Shown here: one piece after another, positions 1 through 8,093 of the stretch | How the letters are laid out: the number at the start of each line of letters is the position of its first letter | How positions within the stretch are numbered: the first letter of the stretch is position 1 | Source of the DNA: Sporolactobacillus spathodeae | GTDB taxonomy: Bacteria; Bacillota; Bacilli; Bacillales; Sporolactobacillaceae | Assembly: GCF_016908935.1 (NCBI RefSeq) | Contig: NZ_JAFBEV010000006.1 | Coordinates: 1-64,000, forward strand | Length of the DNA stretch: 64,000 nt | Direction of reading: 5' to 3' | Made by a program: the position numbers and the translations under genes | The notes under the pieces: model-generated | Database searches by the model: none | What the model was told of the DNA's origin: nothing | Seen by the model: only the letters and a program-made list of their open reading frames with translations

Positions 1-116
1 ACTCTGTCGATCCCCGCGCCTACTCTGTCGATCCCCGCGCCTACTCTGTCGATCCCCGCGCCTACTCTGTCGATCCCCGCGCCTACTCTGTCGATCCCCG
101 CGCCTACTCTGTCGAT
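1..116. repeat. 21-bp tandem repeat, five full copies plus a partial
   Basis: Five identical 21-bp units lie head to tail at 1-105, followed by an 11-bp partial copy at 106-116. The unit starts ACTCTGTCGATCCCC and ends CGCGCCT. Because 21 is a multiple of three, the array stays in frame with the truncated potB reading frame on the minus strand and encodes a repeating seven-residue GIDRVGA unit. The array reaches the window edge, so its true length is unknown. It may be real or a contig-end artefact. Confidence 0.9.
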
Positions 117-455
117 GTCCGGCTCTAACAATATCTGCTGTCGGCCAATACCAATCGCATGAAATAAAGCATTAACCGGACCAAATGTGCCGAAGAGACC
201 GATATACGCATACGCTTTGAGAAGGACGTTAATCCATGTCGGCAGAATCAAAAGAAGCAACCACAGCTGGCTATGCTTCAATAGCGTCAGCACATATGCG
301 GTTGGATAAGCAACAAGCAATGTGAACAGCGTAATCAAAAAAGCGTACCCGAGCGATGCTAACGCCATGCGCAGATAGATTGAAGTAAAAAAGTGTGCAT
401 AATTACCCAGTGTCAGCTGTCCCTGTAAAAGAATGAACAATATATTTTGACGCAT
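1..455 (-). pseudogene. Truncated PotB-like polyamine ABC permease fused to tandem repeats
   Basis: The minus strand from 455 down to about 120 encodes roughly 110 residues closely resembling the N-terminal half of PotB, the inner-membrane permease of the spermidine/putrescine ABC transporter. Recognisable blocks are LTLGNYAHFF, AFLITLFTLLVAYPTAY and LPTWINVLLKAYAYIGLFG. The first membrane segment of normal PotB is missing: an in-frame TAA lies just upstream and the first ATG is at 455, with no convincing Shine-Dalgarno. After about residue 110 the homology stops and the frame runs into the 21-bp repeats to the window edge. The gene is therefore broken at both ends and probably non-functional. 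Whether the break is biological or an assembly join cannot be decided from here. Confidence 0.65.
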
Positions 456-534
456 TTTATCAAAAAATTACCTTTTTCATCATATTAAAGTTCTATTTTT
501 CTGAATTTATGAGGACAAGACTTCTGAAATTGTC

Positions 535-720
535 AATAACTTTGTGGATATGTGGATAACATGGTGAATCGCTTATCAGGCCTTGCTGTCTGATTGTGTA
601 TGATTTTGTCGACAACTTTCATTTGCTCTGTGGATAATGTGGATAAAGCTGTGTGTATCCTATAAATAGACTGTATTAATTTGTCAATACTGTGCATAAG
701 TCTGTGGATTATGTGCTTAA
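535..720. other. DnaA-box cluster, oriC-like AT-rich segment
   Basis: Three perfect DnaA boxes (TGTGGATAA, complement of TTATCCACA) lie at 551-559, 629-637 and 638-646. One-mismatch versions are at 543-551, 691-699 and 703-711, all in the same orientation. The surrounding sequence is AT-rich. This arrangement is what is usually seen upstream of dnaA in Bacillales, or in DnaA-titrating clusters elsewhere on the chromosome. No dnaA, dnaN or rpmH is present in the window, so the function (origin, relic, or titration cluster) is inferred only. Confidence 0.6.
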
Positions 721-784
721 TTATTTTTGCAGAAAAATTTACATTTTTTTCATAGAAAAGATATCATAAAAACTAGGTAAAGTT

Positions 785-974
785 GCCCAGTCCTTATTTT
801 GTATCAATTACGCTTCGGCGCTCGCTTGCCGCGGGCGATCCGTGAGCCTCCTCAGACAAGCGAGAATCTGCGGGGTCTCACTTGGCTCGCTTTTCCCGCA
901 GGCGTCTCGCACCTGCGCTCCATTTTTCACGCAAAATCTTATACATTCTTTAATTACAGGATAAACCCAGCCTA
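785..974 (+). repeat. GC-rich interspersed repeat, copy 1 of a tandem triplet
   Basis: This full-length copy starts GCCCAGTCCTTATTTT and contains the family core: GCTTGCCGCGGGC, then GTGAGCCTCCTCAG, CTGCGGGGTCTCAC and CTTTTCCCGCAGGCG. The second and third blocks are an imperfect inverted repeat, nested inside the pairing of the first and last blocks, so the unit could fold as a nested hairpin. It is followed directly by a near-identical copy. Confidence 0.85.
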
Positions 975-1160
975 GCCCAGTCCTTATTTTGTATCAATTA
1001 CGCTTCGGCTGCTTGCCGCGGGCGATCCGTGAGCCTCCTCAGACAAGCGAGAATCTGCGGGGTCTCACTTGGCTCGCTTTTCCCGCAGGCGTCTCGCGCC
1101 TGCGCTCCATTTTTCACGCAAAATCTTATACATTCTTTAATTACAGGATAAACCCAGCCA
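975..1160 (+). repeat. GC-rich interspersed repeat, copy 2 of a tandem triplet
   Basis: This is nearly identical to the unit at 785-974, with a few bases deleted after TTCGGC. It also includes the shared tail with CTTATACATTCTTTAATTACAGG. The near identity suggests a recent tandem duplication. Open frames read through it on both strands are not genes. Confidence 0.85.
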
Positions 1161-1215
1161 GCCCAGTCCTTATTTTTTATCAATTACGCTTCGGCTGCTC
1201 GCTTGCCGCGCCTGC
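1161..1215 (+). repeat. GC-rich interspersed repeat, truncated third copy
   Basis: This contains only the first 55 bases of the unit, from GCCCAGTCC to GCTTGCCGCG, after which the sequence diverges. Confidence 0.75.
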
Positions 1216-1280
1216 ATCGTGATCCTCAAAAAAGCTAAAATTCCGCATCCGCCAGCACTGCATTTTTTGCAAAGTTCTTA

Positions 1281-1325
1281 TAAAAAAAGATGCCCTCAAG
1301 TCGAAAAAATCGGCTTTTGAGACAT
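1281..1325 (-). terminator. Terminator downstream of pdaA
   Basis: Read on the minus strand, an imperfect stem (GATGTCTCAAAAGCCGA pairing with TCGACTTGAGGGCATC) is followed by a run of T at 1281-1288. It sits just after the pdaA stop codon. Confidence 0.7.
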
Positions 1326-1334
1326 CCTCTCTTT

Positions 1335-2114
1335 TTACCATATATCTGATGAAATCATGCGATGCGCGACAAGATCGTCAAGGCTACGAAATTGATAGCC
1401 CTTTTTCTTCAGGTCATGAATCACTTTCGGTAGCGCATCGGCGTTATCCTTAGATACCGTATGAAGGAGAACGATCGCTCCCGGATGGATCCGCCGCATA
1501 ATTTGTGTATAAGCATAAGCGCCACCATGCTGCTCAGTCCGTACCCAATCTTTATACGCGGCTGACCAGAAGACGCTAATATAGCCTTCCTGTTTGGCTA
1601 GCTTCATCGATCGTTCGCTGAATGTGCCACGCGGCGGCCGCAAATAATTCATGATTGGCTTGCCGGTCAGTTTCGTATAAGCATCTTTGAGTTTCGCGAG
1701 TTCCTGTTCATATTTCATATCGCTAATTTGCGATAAATCCGGATGCCCCCATGAATGGTTGCCGATAATATGCCCCTCGCGAACCATTCGTTTCACCAGA
1801 TCCGGCTGACTCTTGATGTAGTGGCCCGTAATGAAAAAAGTGGCCGGCACGTTTTCCTTTTTCAGCGTATCTAAAATCGATGGTGTATAGCCTGCCTCAT
1901 AGCCGTTGTCAAAAGTCATGTAAATCTGCTTTTTTGTTGTATCGCCGATAAATATCCCATCATACTTATTCAGCAACGCTTGATACTCTGGTTCCGTTGT
2001 TGCCGGCTGGTTGTTTTTTGCCGGTTTGAAATACCAGTCCGCCGCGTATCCCGGCTGCGGCAGACCGATAAAAAAGGTCAGCAGCAGGGAAGCGAGCATT
2101 ATTGTCTTTTTCAT
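1335..2114 (-). CDS. pdaA: Delta-lactam-biosynthetic de-N-acetylase (PdaA-like)
   Basis: This 259-residue NodB-type polysaccharide deacetylase should remove the acetyl group from N-acetylmuramic acid during formation of muramic delta-lactam in the spore cortex, which is needed for germination. A signal peptide covers residues 1-24 and ends PGYA. The TFDNGYE motif (residues 67-73) carries the Asp-to-Asn change characteristic of PdaA. Metal-ligand histidines H120 and H124 are in GNHSWGH, the RPPRG motif is at 159-163, and H218 lies in IVLLHT. The length matches B. subtilis PdaA. The start has GAGGTG seven bases upstream. It is a stand-alone unit with its own terminator, and it indicates an endospore former. 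Confidence 0.93.
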   Translation of the reverse strand: MKKTIMLASLLLTFFIGLPQPGYAADWYFKPAKNNQPATTEPEYQALLNKYDGIFIGDTTKKQIYMTFDNGYEAGYTPSILDTLKKENVPATFFITGHYIKSQPDLVKRMVREGHIIGNHSWGHPDLSQISDMKYEQELAKLKDAYTKLTGKPIMNYLRPPRGTFSERSMKLAKQEGYISVFWSAAYKDWVRTEQHGGAYAYTQIMRRIHPGAIVLLHTVSKDNADALPKVIHDLKKKGYQFRSLDDLVAHRMISSDIW

Positions 2115-2171
2115 TTTCAGTCACCTCAAGGCCCAACATTTTCTCCTTTAGGGTGACCTGAAAAACTAATT

Positions 2172-2375
2172 TTATTTGTCAGTCAAGTGATTCTCCCAGT
2201 CCTCACGATACCGTTTAATGCGTATCGCAAGATTGTCAATCATTTTCAGCAGATGGGTTAAAGCCTCCGAATCTGCATTTTGCTCATCTAATGCGTCAAC
2301 CATGGTTTGCAGCAGACGTACTCGCTTTTTCAGATTGGCGACCTGCTCGCTCTTTAGATTTGTTGCCCGTCCCAT
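2172..2375 (-). CDS. SE1561 family small protein
   Basis: This 67-residue, charged and probably helical cytosolic protein has no signal or membrane segment. The pattern (N-terminal GRATNLKSEQV, a central helix with LLQTMVDALDE and the ending IKRYREDWE) matches the uncharacterised SE1561 family of Bacillales. GGAGG lies ten bases before the ATG. It is encoded between yfkD and pdaA on the same strand. Function is unknown and nothing in the context suggests one. Confidence 0.75.
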   Translation of the reverse strand: MGRATNLKSEQVANLKKRVRLLQTMVDALDEQNADSEALTHLLKMIDNLAIRIKRYREDWENHLTDK

Positions 2376-2471
2376 AAAATAAGTTCCTCCATCTTCAACA
2401 CTATTCTATGGTTACTGTAGCATATTGGCTGCCGACGGGTTGAAAATTTGCCTGTGAGAGACTTTTTGCGC

Positions 2472-2504
2472 GAAAAATAGGCACTGGCTTTCCCGCCAAT
2501 GCCT
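2472..2504 (-). terminator. Terminator downstream of yfkD
   Basis: On the minus strand a ten-base stem AGGCATTGGC/GCCAGTGCCT with loop GGGAAA is followed by ATTTTT, directly after the yfkD stop. Confidence 0.85.
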
Positions 2505-2512
2505 GACTGATC

Positions 2513-3298
2513 TTAATTTACTGAATAGCGTAGGAACAGACGGTCCTGAATCGGCATCCAGGCGCCGATTCCTTGCTGCATCCTGTTTTTGACTTCAATT
2601 TTCGCTTGTCCCCCGTGCAGAACAAGAAAAACTTCCCCGTACGTTATCGTCCCTTTTTCACTAATTGCGGGAACGAAGCCGTACAGGTGACCAATCTGCT
2701 TCGGTTGAACAGAATAGGGCCGGTCAATTTTTGTACCGCTGCCGATGATGGTTGAGAAAGCGATCGGAAAATGAGTTTTCCGTATCATTTTTGCCATAAT
2801 CAGCTGATTAACTTCTTCAGAACGTGGGACTTTCGCCGTCAGGCCACCACTTACTTTTACCTGCATTTTCTGTAGATAGGTAAGTTTCTGAACGGTTTTG
2901 CTTCCTCTTGCGTCAACTGCATTGTCATTTACTTTTTTATACTCCCAGTTGACGGATGTTTCCTTAGACGCATAGTTGAGCGGCCACTCGCCAAGATAAA
3001 TCTTCGCGTGATAGCCAAGCGACCATTTTGACGGATGAATCGTCGACTCATTCAATAGTTTGATCAGGCGCGCGTTTTCGATCGGTACCTTTGCCGTTTT
3101 CAATAAAGCTTTCGTTTTGCTGCCGGGAACAAGTTCCGCTGTGTTATGCGCTGGATTCGGATAGGTATTTTCTTTCGATACATCAACCACTGAGGAAGGA
3201 ATCTTATTGGGAACTGCAGCGGTGGATTGGGCGTCTGTAAACGTCGAACCGCAGAAAAAAATTGCCAGACAGATGCTCACCGATAGTATTTTTTTCAA
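2513..3298 (-). CDS. yfkD: YfkD-like exported protein
   Basis: This homologue of B. subtilis YfkD is a secreted or cell-surface protein of unknown biochemical function. Family signatures are present: SKENTYPNP, IYLGEWPLNYASKETSVNWEYKKVN, GGLTAKVPRSE and QQGIGAWMPIQD. The start was set at TTG 3298 because AAGGAG lies about ten bases upstream. The protein then begins with a clean signal peptide (LKKILSVSICLAIFFCG, cleavage near TDA). A longer frame from an ATG at 3364 would add 22 charged residues ahead of the signal. The mature part is about 240 residues, close to the usual family length. Confidence 0.88.
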   Translation of the reverse strand: MKKILSVSICLAIFFCGSTFTDAQSTAAVPNKIPSSVVDVSKENTYPNPAHNTAELVPGSKTKALLKTAKVPIENARLIKLLNESTIHPSKWSLGYHAKIYLGEWPLNYASKETSVNWEYKKVNDNAVDARGSKTVQKLTYLQKMQVKVSGGLTAKVPRSEEVNQLIMAKMIRKTHFPIAFSTIIGSGTKIDRPYSVQPKQIGHLYGFVPAISEKGTITYGEVFLVLHGGQAKIEVKNRMQQGIGAWMPIQDRLFLRYSVN

Positions 3299-3524
3299 AT
3301 CGGATCGCTCCTTTTTTTTCTTATTCTTTTCTGATCGCCGGGATTCTATCCCGAGCGGCTTCATTTTTCTGCAGTGTCCGAATAGACGGTCCTAGTGTCC
3401 AAAATCCGCCATGAAGCGCCAAAATCATCGAAAAAAAGTTAAATTCTATCCTCGCGCGCAAAACTGCGCCAGATCCGCTCAAAAAATAAGATAACTTGGC
3501 TACGCCAGCCTTTTTTTGCAAAAA

Positions 3525-3680
3525 TTGCACATCGGCTGCTCGCTTGCCGCGGGCAATCCGTGAGCCTCCTTAGAAGGCTAGAATCTGCACGGTCTCACAA
3601 CTTGGCTCGCTTTTCCCGCAGGCGCCAGAGCGCCTTCGCTCCATTTTTCGGAAAAAATCATAGGCTTTCTTATTTATTGA
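3525..3680 (+). repeat. GC-rich interspersed repeat between yfkD and mtnE
   Basis: This copy has all core blocks (GCTTGCCGCGGGCAATCC, GTGAGCCTCCTTAG, CTTTTCCCGCAGGCG) and the tail CATAGGCTTTCTTAT. It fills most of the intergenic space; no gene is seen in 3299-3717. Confidence 0.8.
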
Positions 3681-3705
3681 AAAAAGCTGCGCGAGGCGCA
3701 GCTTT
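3679..3705 (-). terminator. Terminator downstream of mtnE
   Basis: A perfect ten-base stem AAAGCTGCGC/GCGCAGCTTT with loop GAG (3683-3705) is followed on the minus strand by a T run. Confidence 0.9.
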
Positions 3706-3717
3706 CAACTACTGATC

Positions 3718-4893
3718 TTATCCAAAATAATGAAGCTCACCAATTCGTTTTACCGCTTCGACTAAACGATCCGGTTCGGTCAGGAGCCCGACACGGATAA
3801 AGTCGTCACCATTGGCACCGAAACCGAGTCCTGGGGCGAGAACAACATGCGCTTTCTGCAACACATCATCGCAGAAGGAAACGGAGTGATAGCCCTTCGG
3901 AACCGGAAGCCAGCCGAAGAACGAGCCTCTTGACGGTTCGGCGTGCCACCCGATCGCTTCAGCAGCGCCGAAGAATGCGTTGCGCCGCTCCTCATACCGG
4001 GCAACGAGTTCGTGCACACAATCTTGCGAACTGAGCAAGGCTGTCGCGGCCGCCTCCTGAATTCCACCGAAAAGGCTGACATAATAATGATCTTGAATCA
4101 ATTCAATGGCTTCAATAACACTTTTATTGCCAAGCGCGAAGCCAACACGCCAACCGGCCATATTATACGTTTTCGACAGTGTATACATTTCGATGCCGAC
4201 GTCTTTCGCACCCGGCGTCTGCAGAAAGCTGCGTTGTTTCTGACCGTCAAAGCCGAGCGCGCCATAAGCGAAATCATGAACAACGCAGAGGTTGTTTTGT
4301 TCCGCTACGCGAACCGTCTCTTCGAAAAAGTCAGCTGGAGCTGTTGCGGCCGTCGGGTTATTTGGGTAGTTCAGAATCATCATTTTCGCTCGGTCAAGCA
4401 CCGCTGGCGACAGTGCCGAATAATCAGGCAGAAAAGCATTCGCCTTAACAAGCGGCATGGGTTCAACCTTCAAATTAGCGAGCGCAAAGCCAGAGAGATA
4501 ATCCGGATAGCCGGGGTCTGGCATCAATACCGTATCACCGCTGTTCAGCAAGCATTCGCCGACTTCTACAAGCCCGGTTTTGGAACCGAATAAAATAGCG
4601 ACTTCGCTTTTCGGATCCAAATCAACAGCGTATTCCCGTTTATAGAAAGAGGCGATCGCCTCTTTGAGAAAATCATAACCGCGAAACGGTGAATACTTAT
4701 GATAGAGTGGATTGGCCGCCGCTTCCTGCAGCGACCGGACGATATGAGGCGGCGTCGGTTGATCTGGGTTGCCTTGCCCCAGATTAATGACATCGTAGCC
4801 TTTGGCAATTTCCGCGTTCGTTTTCACAACCAAGTCAGCAAAAAATTGTTTCGGCAAACGATTCAATGCATCAGATTTCGGATAATAAACCAT
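3718..4893 (-). CDS. mtnE: Methionine-salvage PLP aminotransferase MtnE
   Basis: This 391-residue class I/II aminotransferase closely resembles B. subtilis MtnE (YkrV), which aminates 4-methylthio-2-oxobutanoate to methionine as the last step of the methylthioadenosine salvage pathway. Key features are LGQGNPDQPTPPHIV near residue 38, LNYPNNPTAA (174-183) and the PLP lysine K241 in LSKTYNMAGWRVGF. It is cytosolic. The ATG at 4893 was chosen because GGAAG sits seven bases upstream; a GTG two codons earlier would overlap that site. It is divergent from mtnU, its usual partner, with 154 bp between them. No S-box leader was seen. An LL-diaminopimelate aminotransferase is a less likely alternative. 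Confidence 0.88.
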   Translation of the reverse strand: MVYYPKSDALNRLPKQFFADLVVKTNAEIAKGYDVINLGQGNPDQPTPPHIVRSLQEAAANPLYHKYSPFRGYDFLKEAIASFYKREYAVDLDPKSEVAILFGSKTGLVEVGECLLNSGDTVLMPDPGYPDYLSGFALANLKVEPMPLVKANAFLPDYSALSPAVLDRAKMMILNYPNNPTAATAPADFFEETVRVAEQNNLCVVHDFAYGALGFDGQKQRSFLQTPGAKDVGIEMYTLSKTYNMAGWRVGFALGNKSVIEAIELIQDHYYVSLFGGIQEAAATALLSSQDCVHELVARYEERRNAFFGAAEAIGWHAEPSRGSFFGWLPVPKGYHSVSFCDDVLQKAHVVLAPGLGFGANGDDFIRVGLLTEPDRLVEAVKRIGELHYFG

Positions 4894-5047
4894 TTTCACA
4901 CTTCCCGTTCAGAAATCAGTGATTGCTGTTTTCCAAAAAAAAGCGGCAACCGATATAATAGAATTGTCTGTCCCTTTATTTTCATCGAAATAATCATCTT
5001 TGTAAAGGCGATTATTCAAAATATTTTACCATCATGGAGGTATCCGC

Positions 5048-5824
5048 ATGAAGCTTGCATTGATTCAGCTAGACATCGTTTTCGGTAACCCGGAAAAAAA
5101 TAAGCAAAATGCGCAGACATTGATTGAACATGCGATCAAGCAATCCCCAGACACGGTGATCCTGCCTGAACTGTGGACCACCGGCTATGATTTGACGCGC
5201 CTCAATGCGATCGCCGATCCAAACGCCGCCGATATACGCGCGTTTGCCGGAGACTTGGCTAAAAAGTATCAAATCAATATCATTGCCGGATCGGTCGCCA
5301 AACAAAAAGGAGACAAAGTCACCAATACAATGACTGTCTTCAATCGAAAAGGCGAATGCATCAAGGAATACAGTAAAGTACACCTTTTTCGTCTGATGCG
5401 TGAGGAACGCTACATGGAAGCTGGCGAAGCAGACGGTCTTTTTTCAATTGACGACGTTTCCGCCGCCGGCTTCATTTGCTATGACATTCGTTTCCCCGAA
5501 TGGCTGCGCCGCCATGTGCTTCAGGGGGCCAAACTTCTGTTTATTCCCGCAGAATGGCCAGCGCCGCGTCTCGATCACTGGCGGACGCTGCTGACATGCC
5601 GCGCAATTGAAAATCAAGCCTTTGTTATCGCCTGCAACCGGGCGGGCAGCGATCCTGAAAATCAATTTGCCGGACACTCGCTTGTCATCAGCCCTTGGGG
5701 AGAGATTCTGGCTGAAGCCGGCGATAAAGAAGAAATCCTTTTTGCCGACATTGATATTGCCTCGATTGATGCGATCCGTAACCGGATCCCGGTATTTGAG
5801 GATCGCCGCCCTGAGCTTTACTGA
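5048..5824 (+). CDS. mtnU: Carbon-nitrogen hydrolase MtnU-like
   Basis: This 258-residue nitrilase-superfamily amidohydrolase is similar to B. subtilis MtnU (YkrU), linked to methionine salvage; it probably acts as an omega-amidase on ketoglutaramate-type products of the aminotransferase. The catalytic triad is visible: E41 in LPELWTTGYD, K110 in YSKVHLF and C144 in GFICYDIRFPEW. It is full length and cytosolic. GGAGG lies eight bases before the ATG. It is divergent from mtnE and followed 40 bp later by an MFS gene that may be co-transcribed. The substrate is inferred from the pairing with mtnE. Confidence 0.85.
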   Translation: MKLALIQLDIVFGNPEKNKQNAQTLIEHAIKQSPDTVILPELWTTGYDLTRLNAIADPNAADIRAFAGDLAKKYQINIIAGSVAKQKGDKVTNTMTVFNRKGECIKEYSKVHLFRLMREERYMEAGEADGLFSIDDVSAAGFICYDIRFPEWLRRHVLQGAKLLFIPAEWPAPRLDHWRTLLTCRAIENQAFVIACNRAGSDPENQFAGHSLVISPWGEILAEAGDKEEILFADIDIASIDAIRNRIPVFEDRRPELY

Positions 5825-5864
5825 ATCAAAGAACGAATCTTTTTTTAAGAGAAAGGAATCATTT

Positions 5865-7052
5865 ATGACGTCCCGTCGCTCACTGATCTTTCGTTTTACC
5901 CTTCTGCTCGGATCTGTTTTCATCTGCGGTGTAGCGGAAGGCATGCTTCTGCCGCTGCTTTCGTCTCTTCTCGAAAAGCGCGGCGTCTCGGTGCTCGTGA
6001 ACGGTCTCGGTACCACCGCATTGTATCTCGGCATGATAATCGCCACGCCATTCATGGAAAAGCCGATGGAGAAATTTGGCTATAAACCTTTTTTATTCTA
6101 CGGATTGGTTCTGATCGCTTTATCCATCTTGCTGTTTCCAATCCAGATCAATCTCTGGTTCTGGTTCATCCTGCGCTTCACCGTCGGTATCGGCGACAGT
6201 CTTCTTCATTTCGCCGCGCAAACCTGGATCGCAATCGGCAGCCCAGCAAATCGGCGCGGGCGCAATATCGCCTGTTACGGGCTTAGTTTCGGACTCGGGA
6301 TAGCTGTGGGTCCACTTCTAGTTCGCCTGCTTGCCTATGGACGCTGGGTTCCTTTTATTGCCGCGACTGTTCCCTGCCTACTTGTTGCGCTGCTGATGCT
6401 ACTTTTGAAGAATGAGCGACCAAGTGCAGTCGGAAAAGACGCTTCGCAAAGCGTTGGCTGGATTGCTCGGTATAAAAAAGTGATTTTTTTAGCTTGGTCC
6501 GGTCTTGTGGCGACCTTCAGCTTCGGTTTTCTGGATGCTTCAATGAACAACAGCTTCCCTATTTTTGCCCTTAGAAGCGGTTACTCTGTCGATGACATCT
6601 CCATCCTACTTCCAGCTTTTGTTGCGGGAGGGCTTTTGACTCAGTTGCCCATTGGTATGCTGAGCGATCGGATCGGCAGAAAAATTCTGCTGCCGCTTCT
6701 CACATTTTCAAGTGCCTGTCTTTTTATTCTGACGGGATTATTCTACGATTCCTTTTCATGGATTTTGGGCACTTTTCTTCTTTCAGGAATGCTCATCGGG
6801 TCGCTATATTCGATGAGTATGAGCTATGTCAGTGATTTGCTTGAGCGCCCCCTGCTCCCTCTCGGAAATATTCTGCTCAGCATCTTTTACAGCATCGGCT
6901 GCATTTTCGGCCCGCTCAGTGGCAGTCTGTTGATTGGAAAGAATCCCGACGGTCGACTGTTCTTCGGATTCTCCGTGATGCTGCTCTTGATTACAACTAG
7001 CACCGCGCTACATCAACTTATACTTGCAAAATGCAGAGAAGCAACCCACTGA
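5865..7052 (+). CDS. MFS transporter
   Basis: This 395-residue major facilitator protein has about twelve predicted membrane segments. The MFS loop motif between TM8 and TM9 is visible as IGMLSDRIGRKILLP, and an N-terminal FEKPMEKFGYKPF stretch corresponds to the loop after TM2. The ATG at 5865 was chosen because GAAAGGAATC precedes it; a longer frame from 5607 would overlap mtnU. The family suggests a drug or metabolite exporter. The substrate cannot be told from sequence. The stop codon lies inside the terminator hairpin. Confidence 0.8.
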   Translation: MTSRRSLIFRFTLLLGSVFICGVAEGMLLPLLSSLLEKRGVSVLVNGLGTTALYLGMIIATPFMEKPMEKFGYKPFLFYGLVLIALSILLFPIQINLWFWFILRFTVGIGDSLLHFAAQTWIAIGSPANRRGRNIACYGLSFGLGIAVGPLLVRLLAYGRWVPFIAATVPCLLVALLMLLLKNERPSAVGKDASQSVGWIARYKKVIFLAWSGLVATFSFGFLDASMNNSFPIFALRSGYSVDDISILLPAFVAGGLLTQLPIGMLSDRIGRKILLPLLTFSSACLFILTGLFYDSFSWILGTFLLSGMLIGSLYSMSMSYVSDLLERPLLPLGNILLSIFYSIGCIFGPLSGSLLIGKNPDGRLFFGFSVMLLLITTSTALHQLILAKCREATH

Positions 7053-7078
7053 TGAATGCGAGCATCTCTGTTTTTTTT
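7034..7078 (+). terminator. Terminator overlapping the MFS stop codon
   Basis: The stem CAGAGAAGC/GCATCTCTG (8 of 9 paired) is followed by eight T at 7071-7078. The left arm is inside the end of the MFS gene. Confidence 0.75.
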
Positions 7079-7193
7079 CCTGTTAAAATGCATTTTTCCG
7101 TTTCATTTGGACGATCAGATTTAACGAGCGGTGCGCCGCATGCATACGATACGTTGTAGGCAAGATCGTTCGCGCAGATTGGAGGAATGCACT

Positions 7194-7640
7194 TTGAAAA
7201 GAATGTTAACTTTACCAGACCTTGATTTGGCGACCCATTGGATGAACAGACGGCTGAGTGCCGACTATTTGGAAGGAAAACCGCTGCTGATTCATTTCTG
7301 GTCAATCAGTTGCTATCACTGCAAAGACTCGATGCCCGCACTGCAGGCCATACGTGATCGGTACAGCAATCAACTCCGAACTATTGCCGTGCACATGCCA
7401 CTGTCCCCTGCAGACACAGATGTCGACCAAGTCGCCGCTGTCAGCCGCAACTATCAGATTACGGAACCTTTGCTGATTGATAATGATCACAAATTGGCTG
7501 ATGCCTTTAGCAACCGCTATGTTCCAGCCTATTACCTATTCGGCACTGATCGCATACTGTATGAATATCATCTCGGGCAGCGCGGTGTCGATCGAATCGG
7601 TCGAGCCGTCGAACGTCTTTTAAATCTGCCTCCCGTTTGA
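7194..7640 (+). CDS. Thioredoxin-fold TlpA/ResA-like protein
   Basis: This 148-residue redoxin carries the active site WSISCYHCKDSMP (a CYHC motif). A cis-proline region (VPAYYLFG) and the thioredoxin fold order follow. It has no signal peptide or lipobox, so it is probably cytosolic, unlike membrane-anchored ResA or StoA. The TTG at 7194 was chosen because GGAGG (7181-7185) lies eight bases upstream; the upstream ATG frame lacks a ribosome site. It is convergent with the VanZ gene with only 3 bp between the stops. Peroxiredoxin is less likely because both cysteines of a CxxC are present. Confidence 0.78.
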   Translation: MKRMLTLPDLDLATHWMNRRLSADYLEGKPLLIHFWSISCYHCKDSMPALQAIRDRYSNQLRTIAVHMPLSPADTDVDQVAAVSRNYQITEPLLIDNDHKLADAFSNRYVPAYYLFGTDRILYEYHLGQRGVDRIGRAVERLLNLPPV

Positions 7641-7643
7641 ATT

Positions 7644-8093
7644 TTATCGGGGGCCCGAATAGAAGAAAAGCATTTTACGGGTAACAAAGCGTCCGGCAGT
7701 CACAAATAACCGGCCAATCAGCGTTCCGGCAAAATTCAACAGCAAATCATCAATATCAAAGATTCGAGCGGCAAAATAGTACTGGCACATCTCTATGAAT
7801 AAACTGAAGCCGAGGCCCAGTAGCAAGGTCCCTACAAAGAAATCATTTTTTTTGAGAAGTGGGAAAAGAACACCGAGAGGCACGAAAAGAAGCACATTGC
7901 CAACGACGTTCTTAGCAATCAACAGACCAGAACCGCTGCGTAACATTAAGCGAATACTGCTGAAAAGTAGCAAATTGCTGGATCGTCCGTACGTATAATA
8001 ATTATGCGTGAATAAGGTCAGCAGCAGAAGTAGACCAAGATAACTGATAAAGGCTATAAAAAGAACGAAACTATTGGCGTCTTTTTTTTTCAT
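7644..8093 (-). CDS. VanZ family membrane protein
   Basis: This 149-residue protein has four predicted membrane segments and the VanZ signatures NVVGNVLLFVPLGVLFPLL and the acidic FDIDDLLLNFAGTLIG. VanZ proteins give low-level glycopeptide resistance in some bacteria, but most chromosomal members have unknown roles. AGGAGG is seven bases before the chosen ATG (8093); another ATG lies directly upstream. No van cluster is nearby, although a VanW-like gene occurs 43 kb away. Confidence 0.82.
   Translation of the reverse strand: MKKKDANSFVLFIAFISYLGLLLLLTLFTHNYYTYGRSSNLLLFSSIRLMLRSGSGLLIAKNVVGNVLLFVPLGVLFPLLKKNDFFVGTLLLGLGFSLFIEMCQYYFAARIFDIDDLLLNFAGTLIGRLFVTAGRFVTRKMLFFYSGPR

Noticed and set aside
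1-105. CRISPR array
   Set aside because: The 21-bp units abut with no spacers, so this is a simple tandem repeat.
989-1222. 77-residue reading frame
   Set aside because: It lies wholly inside copies of the GC-rich repeat and has no ribosome site or family resemblance.
4900-5047. S-box (SAM) riboswitch between mtnE and mtnU
   Set aside because: The conserved stems and kink-turn sequence could not be found in either direction.
6576-6600. Link between the tandem repeat at 1-105 and a similar word (ACTCTGTCGATG) inside the MFS gene
   Set aside because: Only 12 bases match and they are coding; likely chance.
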